From NCBI GenBank assembly GCA_947568835.1, contig OX387612.1, positions 11,286,001-11,350,000 of the forward strand: a stretch of DNA of 64,000 nucleotides, read 5' to 3'. The position numbers were made by a program, and so were the translations under genes. The DNA comes from Protonemura montana. Lineage: Eukaryota > Arthropoda > Insecta > Plecoptera > Nemouridae. The notes beneath the pieces were generated by a model. That model worked only from the letters and a program-made list of their open reading frames with translations, was not told the DNA's origin and did no database searches. Positions 54,701-64,000 of this stretch are shown one piece after another (positions within the stretch are counted from its first letter, which is position 1; the number at the start of each line of letters is the position of its first letter).

Positions 54701-55757
54701 GTATGATAGTCACCCATCCAATACCTGACCCAGCGCAGTGTTGCTTAACTTTCATCCCTCCAACCTCTCTCCCGAACAGAACTGGTCATGTGTATGATGA
54801 TCACCCATGACCCAGCGCAGTGTTGCTTAACTTTCATCCCTCCAACCTCTCTCCCGAACAGAACTGGTCATGTGTATGATGATCACCCATCCAATACCTG
54901 ACTCAGCGCAGTGTTGCTTAACTTTCATCCCTCCAACCTCTCTCCCGAACAGAACTGGTCATGTGTATGATGATCACCCATGCAATACCTGACCCAGCGC
55001 AGTGTTGCTTAACTTTCATCCCTCCAACCTCTCTCCCGAACAGAACTGGTCTTGTGTATGATGATCACCCATGCAATACCTGACCCAGCGCAGTGTTGCT
55101 TAACACTGTTTAATAATATAAATATGTTTTTAATAATCAATGTTTAAACGGCCATTGTTTTAACATCTTCCCTGCTTGAAATCAGTCACGCTCACAGCCT
55201 TTTAAACCCCTGCTTACCGCACACAGAAGGCGTTCTCTAAAAACAGCTGGCATTTTTTTTTGGTACTTTAACCTAAAAACCATGTCTGTTTCCCCGGTTT
55301 TTTCGATTTTTTTCCTAATTTCAAGCCAAACTTTAGCAAAACAGCTGTAGAAGGATAAAATACTCCATGTTTTGCACTCTAGGTGCAGAAATATTCTACT
55401 TTCGTTATCTATGTTTGTTTTTTGAACTTTTCTTCGTCCCAATTACTTCAAGTTATTTACACAGCACGAATCTTGAAACAGTTTTTAAGCTGATTGTAAG
55501 AGTTTTTATGTTACATATCCTTGCAGATTTAGACTGACCTGTTAATCGCTATCAAATATAACCAAAAAAAGACCCCAAACCAATGAGATAGAGTGACCTA
55601 AAGTTAACCCACGTGTTATTCTTCAACCTAACCTCAAAGCGAACTTTGTTGACAGCTCATGGTCAGCTGTTTCTCACCTGTGGATACACCAGCTGTTTCT
55701 CGATCACGTTCTTCACCTTGTGTTCAGGAGGCGGTGGCCAGGATACGCACTTGACAC
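51586..55757 (-). CDS. Pro-rich protein, last four exons (5' part not found)
   Basis: Minus-strand exons in transcription order: 55757-55678, 53648-53400, 52385-52257, 51765-51586. All have GT-AG borders and join in frame (one incoming partial codon, then 26, 83, 43 and 59 codons plus stop). The sequence is rich in Pro, Ala and Gln: VKCVSWPPPPEHKVKNVIEK, VAPWSPNAAPWSPSS, GDQKWPPAEQKAQ, and a C terminus with KKDYSQFFAQNAITTTYPGY and RAPPGTQHYAEDGTSNF. Two W-P-P-x-x-E blocks recur. No domain recognised; the composition recalls disordered tails of scaffold proteins such as the muscle PDZ/ZASP group, but that is only a guess. Introns contain a 68-bp array and a 5S-like array. Confidence 0.6.
52257..52385 (-). 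CDS. Pro-rich protein, third of four exons
   Basis: Acceptor (minus) TTCATGTTCCAG, reads AEAPVFPSQPAATHTRALPP to QKWPPAEQKAQ, donor GTGAGA. Both ends phase 0, 43 codons. Confidence 0.6.
52430..53320. repeat. 68-bp minisatellite, second array, ~13 copies
   Basis: Same unit and plus-strand orientation as 17860-19756. The right flank after the last copy (TTGGCGCTGTCCTGTGATAC, then TGGTCTATTTGTTG) is recognisably related to the right flank of the first array (TTGGCACTATCTCTGTGGCA, CTTGTCTATTGGCTG). Antisense within an intron of the Pro-rich gene. Confidence 0.95.
53400..53648 (-). CDS. Pro-rich protein, second of four exons
   Basis: Acceptor (minus) TCCATTACAG, reads ESAQPAAFNPAAPQPLTESK to RQQAPVSQ, donor GTATGT. 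Both ends phase 0, 83 codons, about a quarter Pro. Low-complexity, so the coding call rests on the clean splice sites and phase. Confidence 0.62.
53748..55105 (-). mobile_element. 5S-rRNA-like SINE, tail plus ~13 units
   Basis: Inverted tail at 53748-53925 (AACGTCCCTTCCGAAGGACG, CACAAATCCATGCTGTCGAG), then 91-bp units to 55105, including one shortened unit near 54806. Located in an intron of the minus-strand Pro-rich gene, same strand. Confidence 0.88.
55106..55677. other. Intron sequence, nothing recognised
   Basis: AT-rich; an 86-codon minus frame at 55182-55442 shows no motif or splice support. Confidence 0.5.
55678..55757 (-). CDS. Pro-rich protein, first recognised exon
   Basis: Acceptor (minus) CGGGTCACAG. 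Two bases complete a codon, then VKCVSWPPPPEHKVKNVIEK and QLVYPQ, donor GTGAGA. The preceding exon, ending with one base of a codon, should lie further right; I did not find it. Confidence 0.58.
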
Positions 55758-56170
55758 CTGTGACCCGTGAAAACATTTAGCATTGCAAAGAAAAAAACAG
55801 GTGAAAAATGATAATTAGGATAATTTTCAATACTTTTCAAATAAATTATTTATTTTCATCTGTTAGTGATTTTGACTTTTTTGTTGTAATGGTGCTTTTA
55901 TCAAAAAATTTACGAGATCGAGAACGAAAACAAGATAAGTCTCTATGGGAAAGATAAGGAGGTAAAAAAAAAAAAAATCCCTAATTATACGGAAAGTTGG
56001 CTAGTTATTAAATCACAATGAGCGATATGCTCGACTCAACTTTCAAGCTAATCGTACCAACCTGCTGAACTGAAATTAAATCTACACATGCTGCATAAAA
56101 CATACAACTAACGATAGGTGAAAAAAAAGCGAATAAAATGACCTGTGATTTGTTAAATGACCTATGGTTC
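55758..56170. other. AT-rich sequence, nothing recognised
   Basis: Presumed intron or upstream region of the minus-strand gene; no supported feature. Confidence 0.5.
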
Positions 56171-56286
56171 AGGTCAGGTTAGGTAAGGTAAGGTAAGGTT
56201 AGGTTAGGTTAGGTTAGGTTAGGTTAGGTTAGGTTAGGTTAGGTTAGGTTAGGTTAGGTTAGGTTAGGTTAGGTTAGGTTAGGTTA
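56171..56286. repeat. Interstitial telomere-type repeat (AGGTT)n = TTAGG, about 18 uninterrupted units
   Basis: About 18 perfect pentamers at 56196-56285, preceded by degenerate AGGTC/AGGTA units. TTAGG is the canonical telomere repeat of most arthropods. It lies between unique sequence on both sides, so it is interstitial here. Confidence 0.92.
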
Positions 56287-56554
56287 ATTACACACAATCC
56301 GTCACAGCAGTACAAAACGTTACCATGCAATTAAAAGCAGTGGTTAACTTGTTAAACGCCTCGTTGACCGCCAGCCAACGAACTGCCCAGGAGCTAAGAA
56401 AGCATAAACATGCGAAAACACGAAGCGGACGAGTGCAAGCGTCTTAAGCGGTAAAAGAAGACAAAATAGAGTTTACATTTCCTTACGAATTAAATTGATT
56501 TGTACCAAAGTTTACCCTAAAAGACATAAATTAATCTCGCATTTGCTGGCAGTT

Positions 56555-57384
56555 AAGACAATGGTGCTACATAATACGACCGGTGGTATTATATAACCCT
56601 GACCTAGAGCGGTCATTTGGCGGTGCTACCATGGTGCTACATAATACGACCGGTGGTATTATATAACCCCGACCTAGAGCGGTCATCTGGCGGTGCTACC
56701 ATGGCGCTACATAATACGACCGGTGGTATTATATAACCCTGACCTAGAGCGGTCATTTGGCGGTGCTACCATGGTGCTACATAATACGACCGGTGGTATT
56801 ATATAACCCCGACCTAGAGCGGTCATTTGGCTGTGCTACCATGGTGCTACATAATACGACCGGTGGTATTATTTAACCCCGACCTAGAGCGGTCATTTGG
56901 CGGTGCTACCATGGTGCTGCATAATACGACCGGTGGTATTATATAACCCCGACCTAGAGCGGTCATTTGGCGGTGCTACCATGGTGCTACATGATACGAC
57001 CGGTGGTATTATATAACCCCGACCTAGAGCGGTCATTTGGCGGTGCTACCATGGTGCTACATGATACGACCGGTGGTATTATATAACCCCGACCTAGAGC
57101 GGTCATTTGGCGGTGCTACCATGGTGCTACATAATACGACCGGTGGTATTATATAACCCCGACCTAGAGCGGTCATTTGGCGGTGCTACCATGGTGCTAC
57201 ATAATACGACCGGTGGTATTATATAACCCCGACCTAGAGCGGTCATTTGGCGGTGCTACCATGGTGCCACATAATACGACCGGTGGTATTATATAACCCG
57301 ACCTAGAGCGGTCATTTGGCAATGCTACCATGGTGCTACATAATATGACCGGTGGTATTATATAACCCCGACCTAGAGCGGGTC
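56555..57384. repeat. 70-bp minisatellite, ~12 copies
   Basis: Unit with ACATAATACGACCGGTGGTA, TTATATAACCCCGACCTAGA and GCGGTCATTTGGCGGTGCTA. Every unit holds TTATATAA. It passes directly into a 60-bp array at about 57380. Confidence 0.95.
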
Positions 57385-57745
57385 ACTGCTTGGTGCTATG
57401 GTTGTGCTAGTTAGCACGGTGCTACTGACAGTAATACCAGGGTCACTGCTTGGTGCTATGATGGTGCTAGTTAGCACGGTGCTACTGACAGTAATACCAG
57501 GGTCACTGCTTGTTGCTATGGTGGTGCTAGTTAGCACGGTGCTACTGACAGTAATACCAGGGTCACTGCTTGGTGCTATGGTGGTGCTAGTTAGCACGGT
57601 GCTACTGACAGTAATACCAGGGTCACTGCTTGGTGCTATGATGGTGCTAGTTAGCACGGTGCTACTGACAGTAATACCAGGGTCACTGCTTGGTGCTATG
57701 ATGGTGCTAATTAGCACGGTGCTACTGGTAGCAATACCAGGGTTA
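57380..57745. repeat. 60-bp minisatellite, 6 copies
   Basis: Unit with GGGTCACTGCTTGGTGCTAT and GGTGCTAGTTAGCACGGTGC; GTGCTA/TAGCAC forms a small hairpin. The TGGTGCTA core is shared with the adjoining 70-bp unit. Both strands are open for about 130 codons, an artefact of the 60-bp period. Confidence 0.93.
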
Positions 57746-58194
57746 TACCAAATTTTCTGTTCACGGTGCCTCGCCAATCGGATTTGACAAGTATTTTTTT
57801 TGGAAACACGAGTTATGCGAACCCGTTCTAATTTTCAGCGACCCTCCCACGCGATTTGGCTTTGCCTCAAGGCTCAAAATGGCGCGCTGACAAGGCGGGT
57901 CGTCTGCGCTAATACCTCCATCAGTTTGTACCTCGAAGCCCTCGGGTATGCAGTTGGGTGGACGTGATGATTAATGGCGTTCAATTAATCTTACCAGCCG
58001 GGACGTGCCGGCCGAGACGGCTGCCAGAAACTTGTATCAAAGAAGCTTGTTTTTTGAAAGATTGTCACGGTCGCCTTGAACTAAATTCAAAACATTTTTG
58101 GTTTTTAATAGTGTGTCTCTTGTCCGTGCTAATTTTAATGTTCTGCGACAGTTTTTTTTTCTTTCAATATTGTGATACGCGGTAAGCCGTGGTT
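57746..58194. other. Unique sequence between arrays, nothing recognised
   Basis: A 75-codon plus frame at 57958-58185 (Cys-containing, no signal peptide) has no other support. Confidence 0.45.
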
Positions 58195-59495
58195 GTCATT
58201 GGGTTTACAGGTTTAGTCAGAGTCACAGCGCTAATGTTAAACGTCCTGTCATTGGGTTTACAGGTTTAGTCAGAGTCCCAGTGCTAATGCTAAACGTCCT
58301 GTCATTGGGTATACAGGTTAAGTCAGAGTCACAGCGCTAATGTTAAACGTCCTGTCATTGGGTTTACAGGTTTAGTCAGAGTCCCAGCGCTAATGTTAAA
58401 CGTCCTGTCATTGGGTTTACAAGTTTAGTCAGAGTCACAGCGCTAATGTTAAACGTCCTGTCATTGGGTTTACAGGTTTAGTCAGAGTCACAGCGCTAAT
58501 GTTAAACGTCCTGTTATTGAGTTTACAGGTTTAGTCAGAGTCACAGCGCTAATGTTAAACGTCCTGTCATTGGGTTTACAGGTTTAGTCAGAGTCACAGC
58601 GCTAATGTTAAACGTCCTGTTATTGGGTTTACAGGTTTAGTCAGAGTCAAAGCGCTAATGTTAAACGTCCTGCCATTGGGTTTACAGGTTTAGTCAGAGT
58701 CACTGCGCTAATATTAAACGTCCTGTCATTGGGTTTACAGGTTTAGTCAGAGTCACAGCGCTAATGTTAAACGTCCTGTCATTGGATTTACAGGTTTAGT
58801 CAGAGTCACAGCGCTAATGTTAAACGTCCTGTCATTGGGTTTACAGGTTTAGTCAGAGTCACAGCGCTAATGTTAAACGTCCTGTCATTGGGTTTACAGG
58901 TTTAGTCAGAGTCACAGCGCTAATGTTAAACGTCCTGTCATTGGGTTTACAGGTTTAGTCAGAGTCACAGCGCTAATGTTAAACGTCCTGTCATTGGGTT
59001 TACAGGTTTAGTCAGAGTCCCAGAGCTAATGTTAAACTTCCTGTCATTGGGTTTACAGGTTTAGTCAGAGTCACAGCGCTAATGTTAAACGTCCTGTCAT
59101 TAGGTTTACAGGTTTAGTCAGAGTCACAGCGCTAATGTTAAACGTCCTGTCATTGGGTTTACAGGTTTAGTCAGAGTCACAGCGCTAATGTTAAACGTCC
59201 TGTCATTGGGTTTACAGGTTTAGTCAGAGTCACAGCGCTAATGTTAAACATCCTGTCATTGGGTTTACAGGTTTAGTCAGAGTCACAGCGCTAATGTTAA
59301 ACGTCCTGTCATTGGGTTTACAGGTTTAGTCAGAGTCACAGCGCTGATGTTAAACGTCCTGTCATTGGGTTTACAGGTTTAGTCAGAGTCACAGCGCTAA
59401 TGTTAAACGTCCTGTCATTGGGTTTACAGGTTTAGTCAGAGTCACAGCGCTGATGTTAAACGTCCTGTCATTGGGTTTACAGGTTTAGTCAGAGC
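58195..59495. repeat. 53-bp satellite, inverted second array, ~24 copies
   Basis: Reverse complement of the unit at 21431-26434 (here AGTCACAGCGCTAATGTTAA). Copies are less ordered than in the first locus, and variants such as GTTATTG and GAGTCCCAG appear. No flank similarity to the first array was seen. Confidence 0.95.
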
Positions 59496-59624
59496 TAACT
59501 AACACCGAAACATTATATTCAACTTTGCCGTCCATTCGGCCGAAACCGAAGTTGGTTCTTGTAACTAACGGTTAACTTCAGTTTTTGGCGAGATTTTCTA
59601 GAATTTTAAATCGTGTAAAATTCC

Positions 59625-60975
59625 CGCCACATTCAAGACCCGACCCAACGAACTTCGATAAAACAAACCACAGAAATTCCTGCCGCATTCAAGACCCGAC
59701 CCAACGAACTTCGATAAAACAAACCACAGAAATTCCTGCCACATTCAAGACCCGACCCAACGAACTTAGATAAAACAAACCACAGAAATTCCTGCCACAT
59801 TCAAGACCCGACCCAACGAACTTAGATAAAACAAACCACAGAAATTCCTGCCACATTCAAGACCCGACCCAACGAACTTAGATAAAACAAACCACAGAAA
59901 TTCCTGCCACATTCAAGACCCGACCCAACGAACTTAGATAAAACAAACCACAGAAATTCCTGCCACATTCAAGACCCGACCCAACGAACTTAGATAAAAC
60001 AAACCACAGAAATTCCTGCCACATTCAAGACCCGACCCAACGAACTTAGATAAAACAAACCACAGAAATTCCTGCCACATTCAAGACCCGACCCAACGAA
60101 CTTAGATAAAACAAACCACAGAAATTCCTGCCACATTCAAGACCCGACCCAACGAACTTAGATAAAACAAACCACAGAAATTCCTGCCACATTCAAGACC
60201 CGACCCAACGAACTTAGATAAAACAAACCACAGAAATTCCTGCCACATTCAAGACCCGACCCAACGAACTTAGATAAAACAAACCACAGAAATTCCTGCC
60301 ACATTCAAGACCCGACCCAACGAACTTAGATAAAACAAACCACAGAAATTCCTGCCACATTCAAGACCCGACCCAACGAACTTAGATAAAACAAACCACA
60401 GAAATTCCTGCCACATTCAAGACCCGACCCAACGAACTTAGATAAAACAAACCACAGAAATTCCTGCCACATTCAAGACCCGACCCAACGAACTTAGATA
60501 AAACAAACCACAGAAATTCCTGCCACATTCAAGACCCGACCCAACGAACTTAGATAAAACAAACCACAGAAATTCCTGCCACATTCAAGACCCGACCCAA
60601 CGAACTTAGATAAAACAAACCACAGAAATTCCTGCCACATTCAAGACCCGACCCAACGAACTTAGATAAAACAAACCACAGAAATTCCTGCCACATTCAA
60701 GACCCGACCCAACGAACTTAGATAAAACAAACCACAGAAATTCCTGCCACATTCAAGACCCGACCCAACGAACTTAGATAAAACAAACCACAGAAATTCC
60801 TGCCACATTCAAGACCCGACCCAACGAACTTAGATAAAACAAACCACAGAAATTCCTGCCACATTCAAGACCCGACCCAACGAACTTAGATAAAACAAAC
60901 CACAGAAATTCCTGCCACATTCAAGACCCGACCCAACGAACTTAGATAAAACAAACCACAGAAATTCCTGCCACC
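59625..60975. repeat. 56-bp minisatellite, ~24 copies, almost perfectly homogeneous
   Basis: Unit with AGACCCGACCCAACGAACTT and ATTCCTGCCACATTCA. Only the first two copies differ (CTTCGATAAAAC in place of CTTAGATAAAAC; one CCGCATT); the remaining copies read identical by eye. Confidence 0.95.
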
Positions 60976-61499
60976 AAAGTTGCTACTGAAGACTGACTCA
61001 TCCAAGAAGTCACTGTTTGTCATCTCGAAGAAAAACATCGCAACTCTCTGATTGTAACAATCTTGGCCAACTTTAGATCTCGTGAATCCAGGAGACAAAC
61101 ATTTTGTTTGTTCCTATTGTTTGCCTTCACAGTAATTCACTTTCACGATGTGTCTTTTTTTTGTTGGCTAATTCATGTCCAGAAATAAATTGTCTCCTGC
61201 GTCTCTTCTCTCGAGTTGACCCAGTTTTTGATTTAGAAAAGTAATTTAGTTTAATTTAATCGTGTGAAAAATACACAAGATTTACGAGGTTCCTTAATGC
61301 AGCTCGCTCGGTGTAAAGGGTATTGTGCATCTTCACAGGGTATTTATAAGTGTTAGGCCTCTTAATTCTTGCCAACGTAGTGGCCTAGTTTAGCACAAGT
61401 TTTTATAAAAATACAAAAATAAAAATAAAAATTTGCTTTTTGAAAAACCTCGTTAGTGCGTTTTTCCTATTGCTTATGTATATTATTAAATTTTTTATT
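60976..61499. other. Unique sequence, nothing recognised
   Basis: A 70-codon minus frame ending in the repeat (60886-61098) is not supported by any motif. AT-rich elsewhere. Confidence 0.5.
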
Positions 61500-61960
61500 A
61501 TTAACAACACTGTAACCGTCTTAAAAATTGATGCCCAAACGGGGACTCAAACCCCGATCTCCACCTGTCGCGGGTGTTGCTCTAACCAATTGAGCTACTT
61601 GGACCCCGATCTCTACCTGTCGCAGGTGTTGCTCTAACCAATTGAGCTACTTGAACCCCGATCTCCACCTGTCACGGGTGTTGCTCTAACCAATTGAGCT
61701 ACTTGAACCCCGATCTCCACCTGTCGCGGGTGTTGCTCTAACCAATTGAGCTACTTGGACCCCGATCTCCACCTGTCGCAGGTGTTGCTCTAACCAATTG
61801 AGCTACTTGGACCCCGATCTCCACCTGTCACGGGTGTTACTCTAACCAATTGAGCTACTCGGACACTGGCTTTTTGAGACGATTTTAGTGTATTTGATGA
61901 GAATGACAGTTCTCCAAGGAGTAGAACCAAGAGGCTGTAAATACTCAAAGTCACTCTGAT
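61500..61960 (-). mobile_element. tRNA-like element with 6 tandem 52-bp units, both flanks present
   Basis: Right-hand end sequence at 61500-61540 (AAATTGATGCCCAAACGG inverted), then a full B-box-like stretch (minus: GGGGTTTGAGTCCCCGTTTG), six 52-bp units, then the unique left part to AGTAGAACCAAGAGGCTG at 61919-61936. Same organisation as 5555-5865 in the opposite orientation. Confidence 0.85.
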
Positions 61961-64000
61961 TCTAGTGACGCTATATCACGTCACAACCTGTCAAACTCGA
62001 GTAACTCCAATTTGACATTGGATTCGTTGCTGTAAGTGAGATTGTAATTAAATTACAAAATTCGTTCTCTGAATTTCAACACGAAAACTCTCCTGCCAAA
62101 AAAATGTCCTTTAAGAAAATAACATTCTAGCAACATCTCATGACCAGGCGTTATTATTAAAAGAATAGGAAAAGATATCGCGTGCATTTGGCTGAAGACC
62201 AAGCTGAGTCAGTTGGCTATTTTAGACGTTCAATTCTCACGCTCCACACCCAACCGAGCTAACTTCGGAGCCTTTGTGCGTTAAAAATTCGCCGACCAGA
62301 TCCCGTGTTGATGTTGGCTGGACTGACCAAGCGCACGAAGAATTCACATGCGCTGATAATTGGCTAAACTTGTTTTGGCTCGTTTCACAAAAAGAAAAAA
62401 ACTGACATCTGTGCATGTACTTAGTTTAATTTTGTTTTCTAATTGCGTTTGCAAGTTTGCTCGTGTAATGTGGCGTCAGTGAAGAGTTGCACTGTCGGAA
62501 TTTGGGATTGAATTTGGAAGGTGAAAGTTTCAAAACATGGGTGATGTTGAAATTACATAATCATTGTTGCTTTTATAAAATTCAGCTCATAGAAATTATG
62601 CTTCAAGGGATGAAATAAGCGATTGATTTTTAGTTAATTCAGTTATAAAAATTAAAAAATAATTTTTATATATATAATGAAGGAACCCTAAACAAGCCTC
62701 ATAATGCACTTAATGAAGAAAACATATGCATCTGATTCGCTGCAGCCATGAGTTATTGACTGGCAATTATCTTTTTGTTGAGACATTGTTAAGTGGTATT
62801 TAAATCAGTTGCCATGGCAATAATCAATCACGAGCAGTGAACGTGCCGGTACGCTTAACAATGGGTTTTAAAAAATATTGTAATTCCGGGTCGAAAATCA
62901 ATTTTGTTTCGCATCAAAAAGTAGTTTGAACTTTTCATGTTTATGTAAAAAAAAAATTAAAAAGTTTTAAATTATAAAACGCAGTAATTTACCTTCTCGT
63001 TGTGCTAAAAAAAGTGCCAGTAAGCAGCAATGCAAGTCATAGGCTAACTTGCAAAAAAGTTAAATTTAGAATTTAAATACCATTCAGATATTTAAATACT
63101 CAAATAGCTATAATTGAAATTTTTGCAATATTTTTTATTAAATTACTAAATGATAATAAATTCTTTAAATTTTAAGATGAACTCAATAATCGTACCTAAC
63201 GGCCCGTTAAAAAATTAATCCTCTAATGGCCGACTCCACGAACACTAAGCGTAACGGTCAAAATCTTCTATGTGTAAAAACAGAAATTAAGTCAATAATA
63301 AGTTTGTAATTGCACCTTCTAATTGTTGCGGTCGATTTAATTGATGGATTGTATCCATAGAAACGGATTTCAATGAGACATGACAATATCATCGTCATGG
63401 CAACAAACTTAGAAAGCAGTTTTTTTTTTGAACTTATCTTGGAAAAAGATCAAAAACTTCAAAATTGGGAACAGTTGCTTGTCTTGCATCGAATTTGAAA
63501 CAAAATACCGATCGCCCAAACAGGAGAGATGTTGAGATTTGGGTGCAACTAACGAGGAGAGAGACAAGAAACCTAACCAATTTGTACAACGTGGCAGATG
63601 GCATTTAATAAATTGAACTAAATTGTCAATAACTACATTTTGTGTGTCGAATATTTTGATATGTTTATGTTAAATAGTTTAACTTAACATTAGTTTTAAC
63701 ACAAATAACAAAGTTCGAACGAAGCCAGGTAGCAATATTAATTAGCAATATTAATTATCAATATCAATTATGAAATGAATACCAAATCTTGAGTGGAAAT
63801 CAAATTTCAACGAAAATCAGCGCGATGTTGGTGAATTTGACCGTTAGTGATTCAAATTAGTTTAACGAACAGAGTCTTACCGGTAAATGTTTAACGAAGG
63901 TGTTTAACGAAGGTTTGTGCAGCAAGCAAACTGAACCTGTTGCCCGAGAGCTAAACACTGAGTTTTGTTGCATCTGAGAGACTTTGTTGTTCCCTTCCCA
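61961..64000. other. AT-rich intergenic sequence, nothing recognised
   Basis: No exon, array or RNA gene supported over the last 2 kb. Some GC-richer stretches (62200-62400) have no consistent frame. Confidence 0.55.

Noticed and set aside
57373..57787. Overlapping 129-aa plus and 134-aa minus frames
   Set aside because: Both come from a 60-bp tandem repeat with no stop in either strand.

Overview
This window is eukaryotic and very probably from an arthropod. It has spliced genes with GT-AG introns, an interstitial run of the pentamer TTAGG (the usual arthropod telomere repeat), non-LTR retrotransposon debris and very heavy tandem repetition. I cannot name the species. By my reading fewer than 8 kb of the 64 kb are protein-coding exons. 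Much of the rest is minisatellite arrays and short mobile elements, and most long open reading frames fall inside arrays whose period is a multiple of 3.

Layout. (1) 970-17838, + strand: twelve exons encoding the last ~707 residues of a small HERC-type ubiquitin ligase (HERC3/HERC4-like). They include the end of the RCC1 region, the linker, the full HECT domain, the catalytic Cys codon at 17737 and a stop at 17836. Introns and 3' flank are filled with arrays (42, 50, 12, 84, 52, 91, 41 and 68 bp units) and a LINE fragment. (2) ~19.8-30.7 kb: no gene recognised. It holds a ~5 kb 53-bp satellite with higher-order structure interrupted by a hAT-like element, a 7-bp GC-rich array, and SINE and LINE debris. 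(3) 30767-33809 and 40950-45623, + strand: two paralogous secreted collagen-like genes (606 and 607 aa). Both have a signal peptide encoded across two exons, a long Gly-X-Y domain with a Cys-bearing break, and a related C-terminal non-collagenous domain. They are separated by a promoter-half 5S-rRNA-like array and a 72-bp minisatellite. (4) 48001-49159, +: a possible small two-exon gene. (5) 51586-55757, - strand: four 3' exons of an unrecognised Pro-rich protein. (6) 56-62 kb: TTAGG run, 70-, 60-, 53-, 56- and 52-bp arrays. (7) 62-64 kb: AT-rich, nothing recognised.

Recurrent architecture. The same minisatellites occur at separate loci (41, 52, 53, 68 and 91 bp units). Two of them are tandemly multiplied RNA polymerase III promoter modules: the 52-bp unit is the A-box half of a tRNA-like sequence, and the 91-bp unit is the internal-promoter half of 5S rRNA. 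This suggests that short mobile elements carry, or seed, arrays in this genome. That pattern is the most unusual system in the window, together with the collagen pair.

Limits: exon boundaries were read by eye from splice consensus, phase continuity and remembered family resemblance. No alignment, RNA or database evidence was available.
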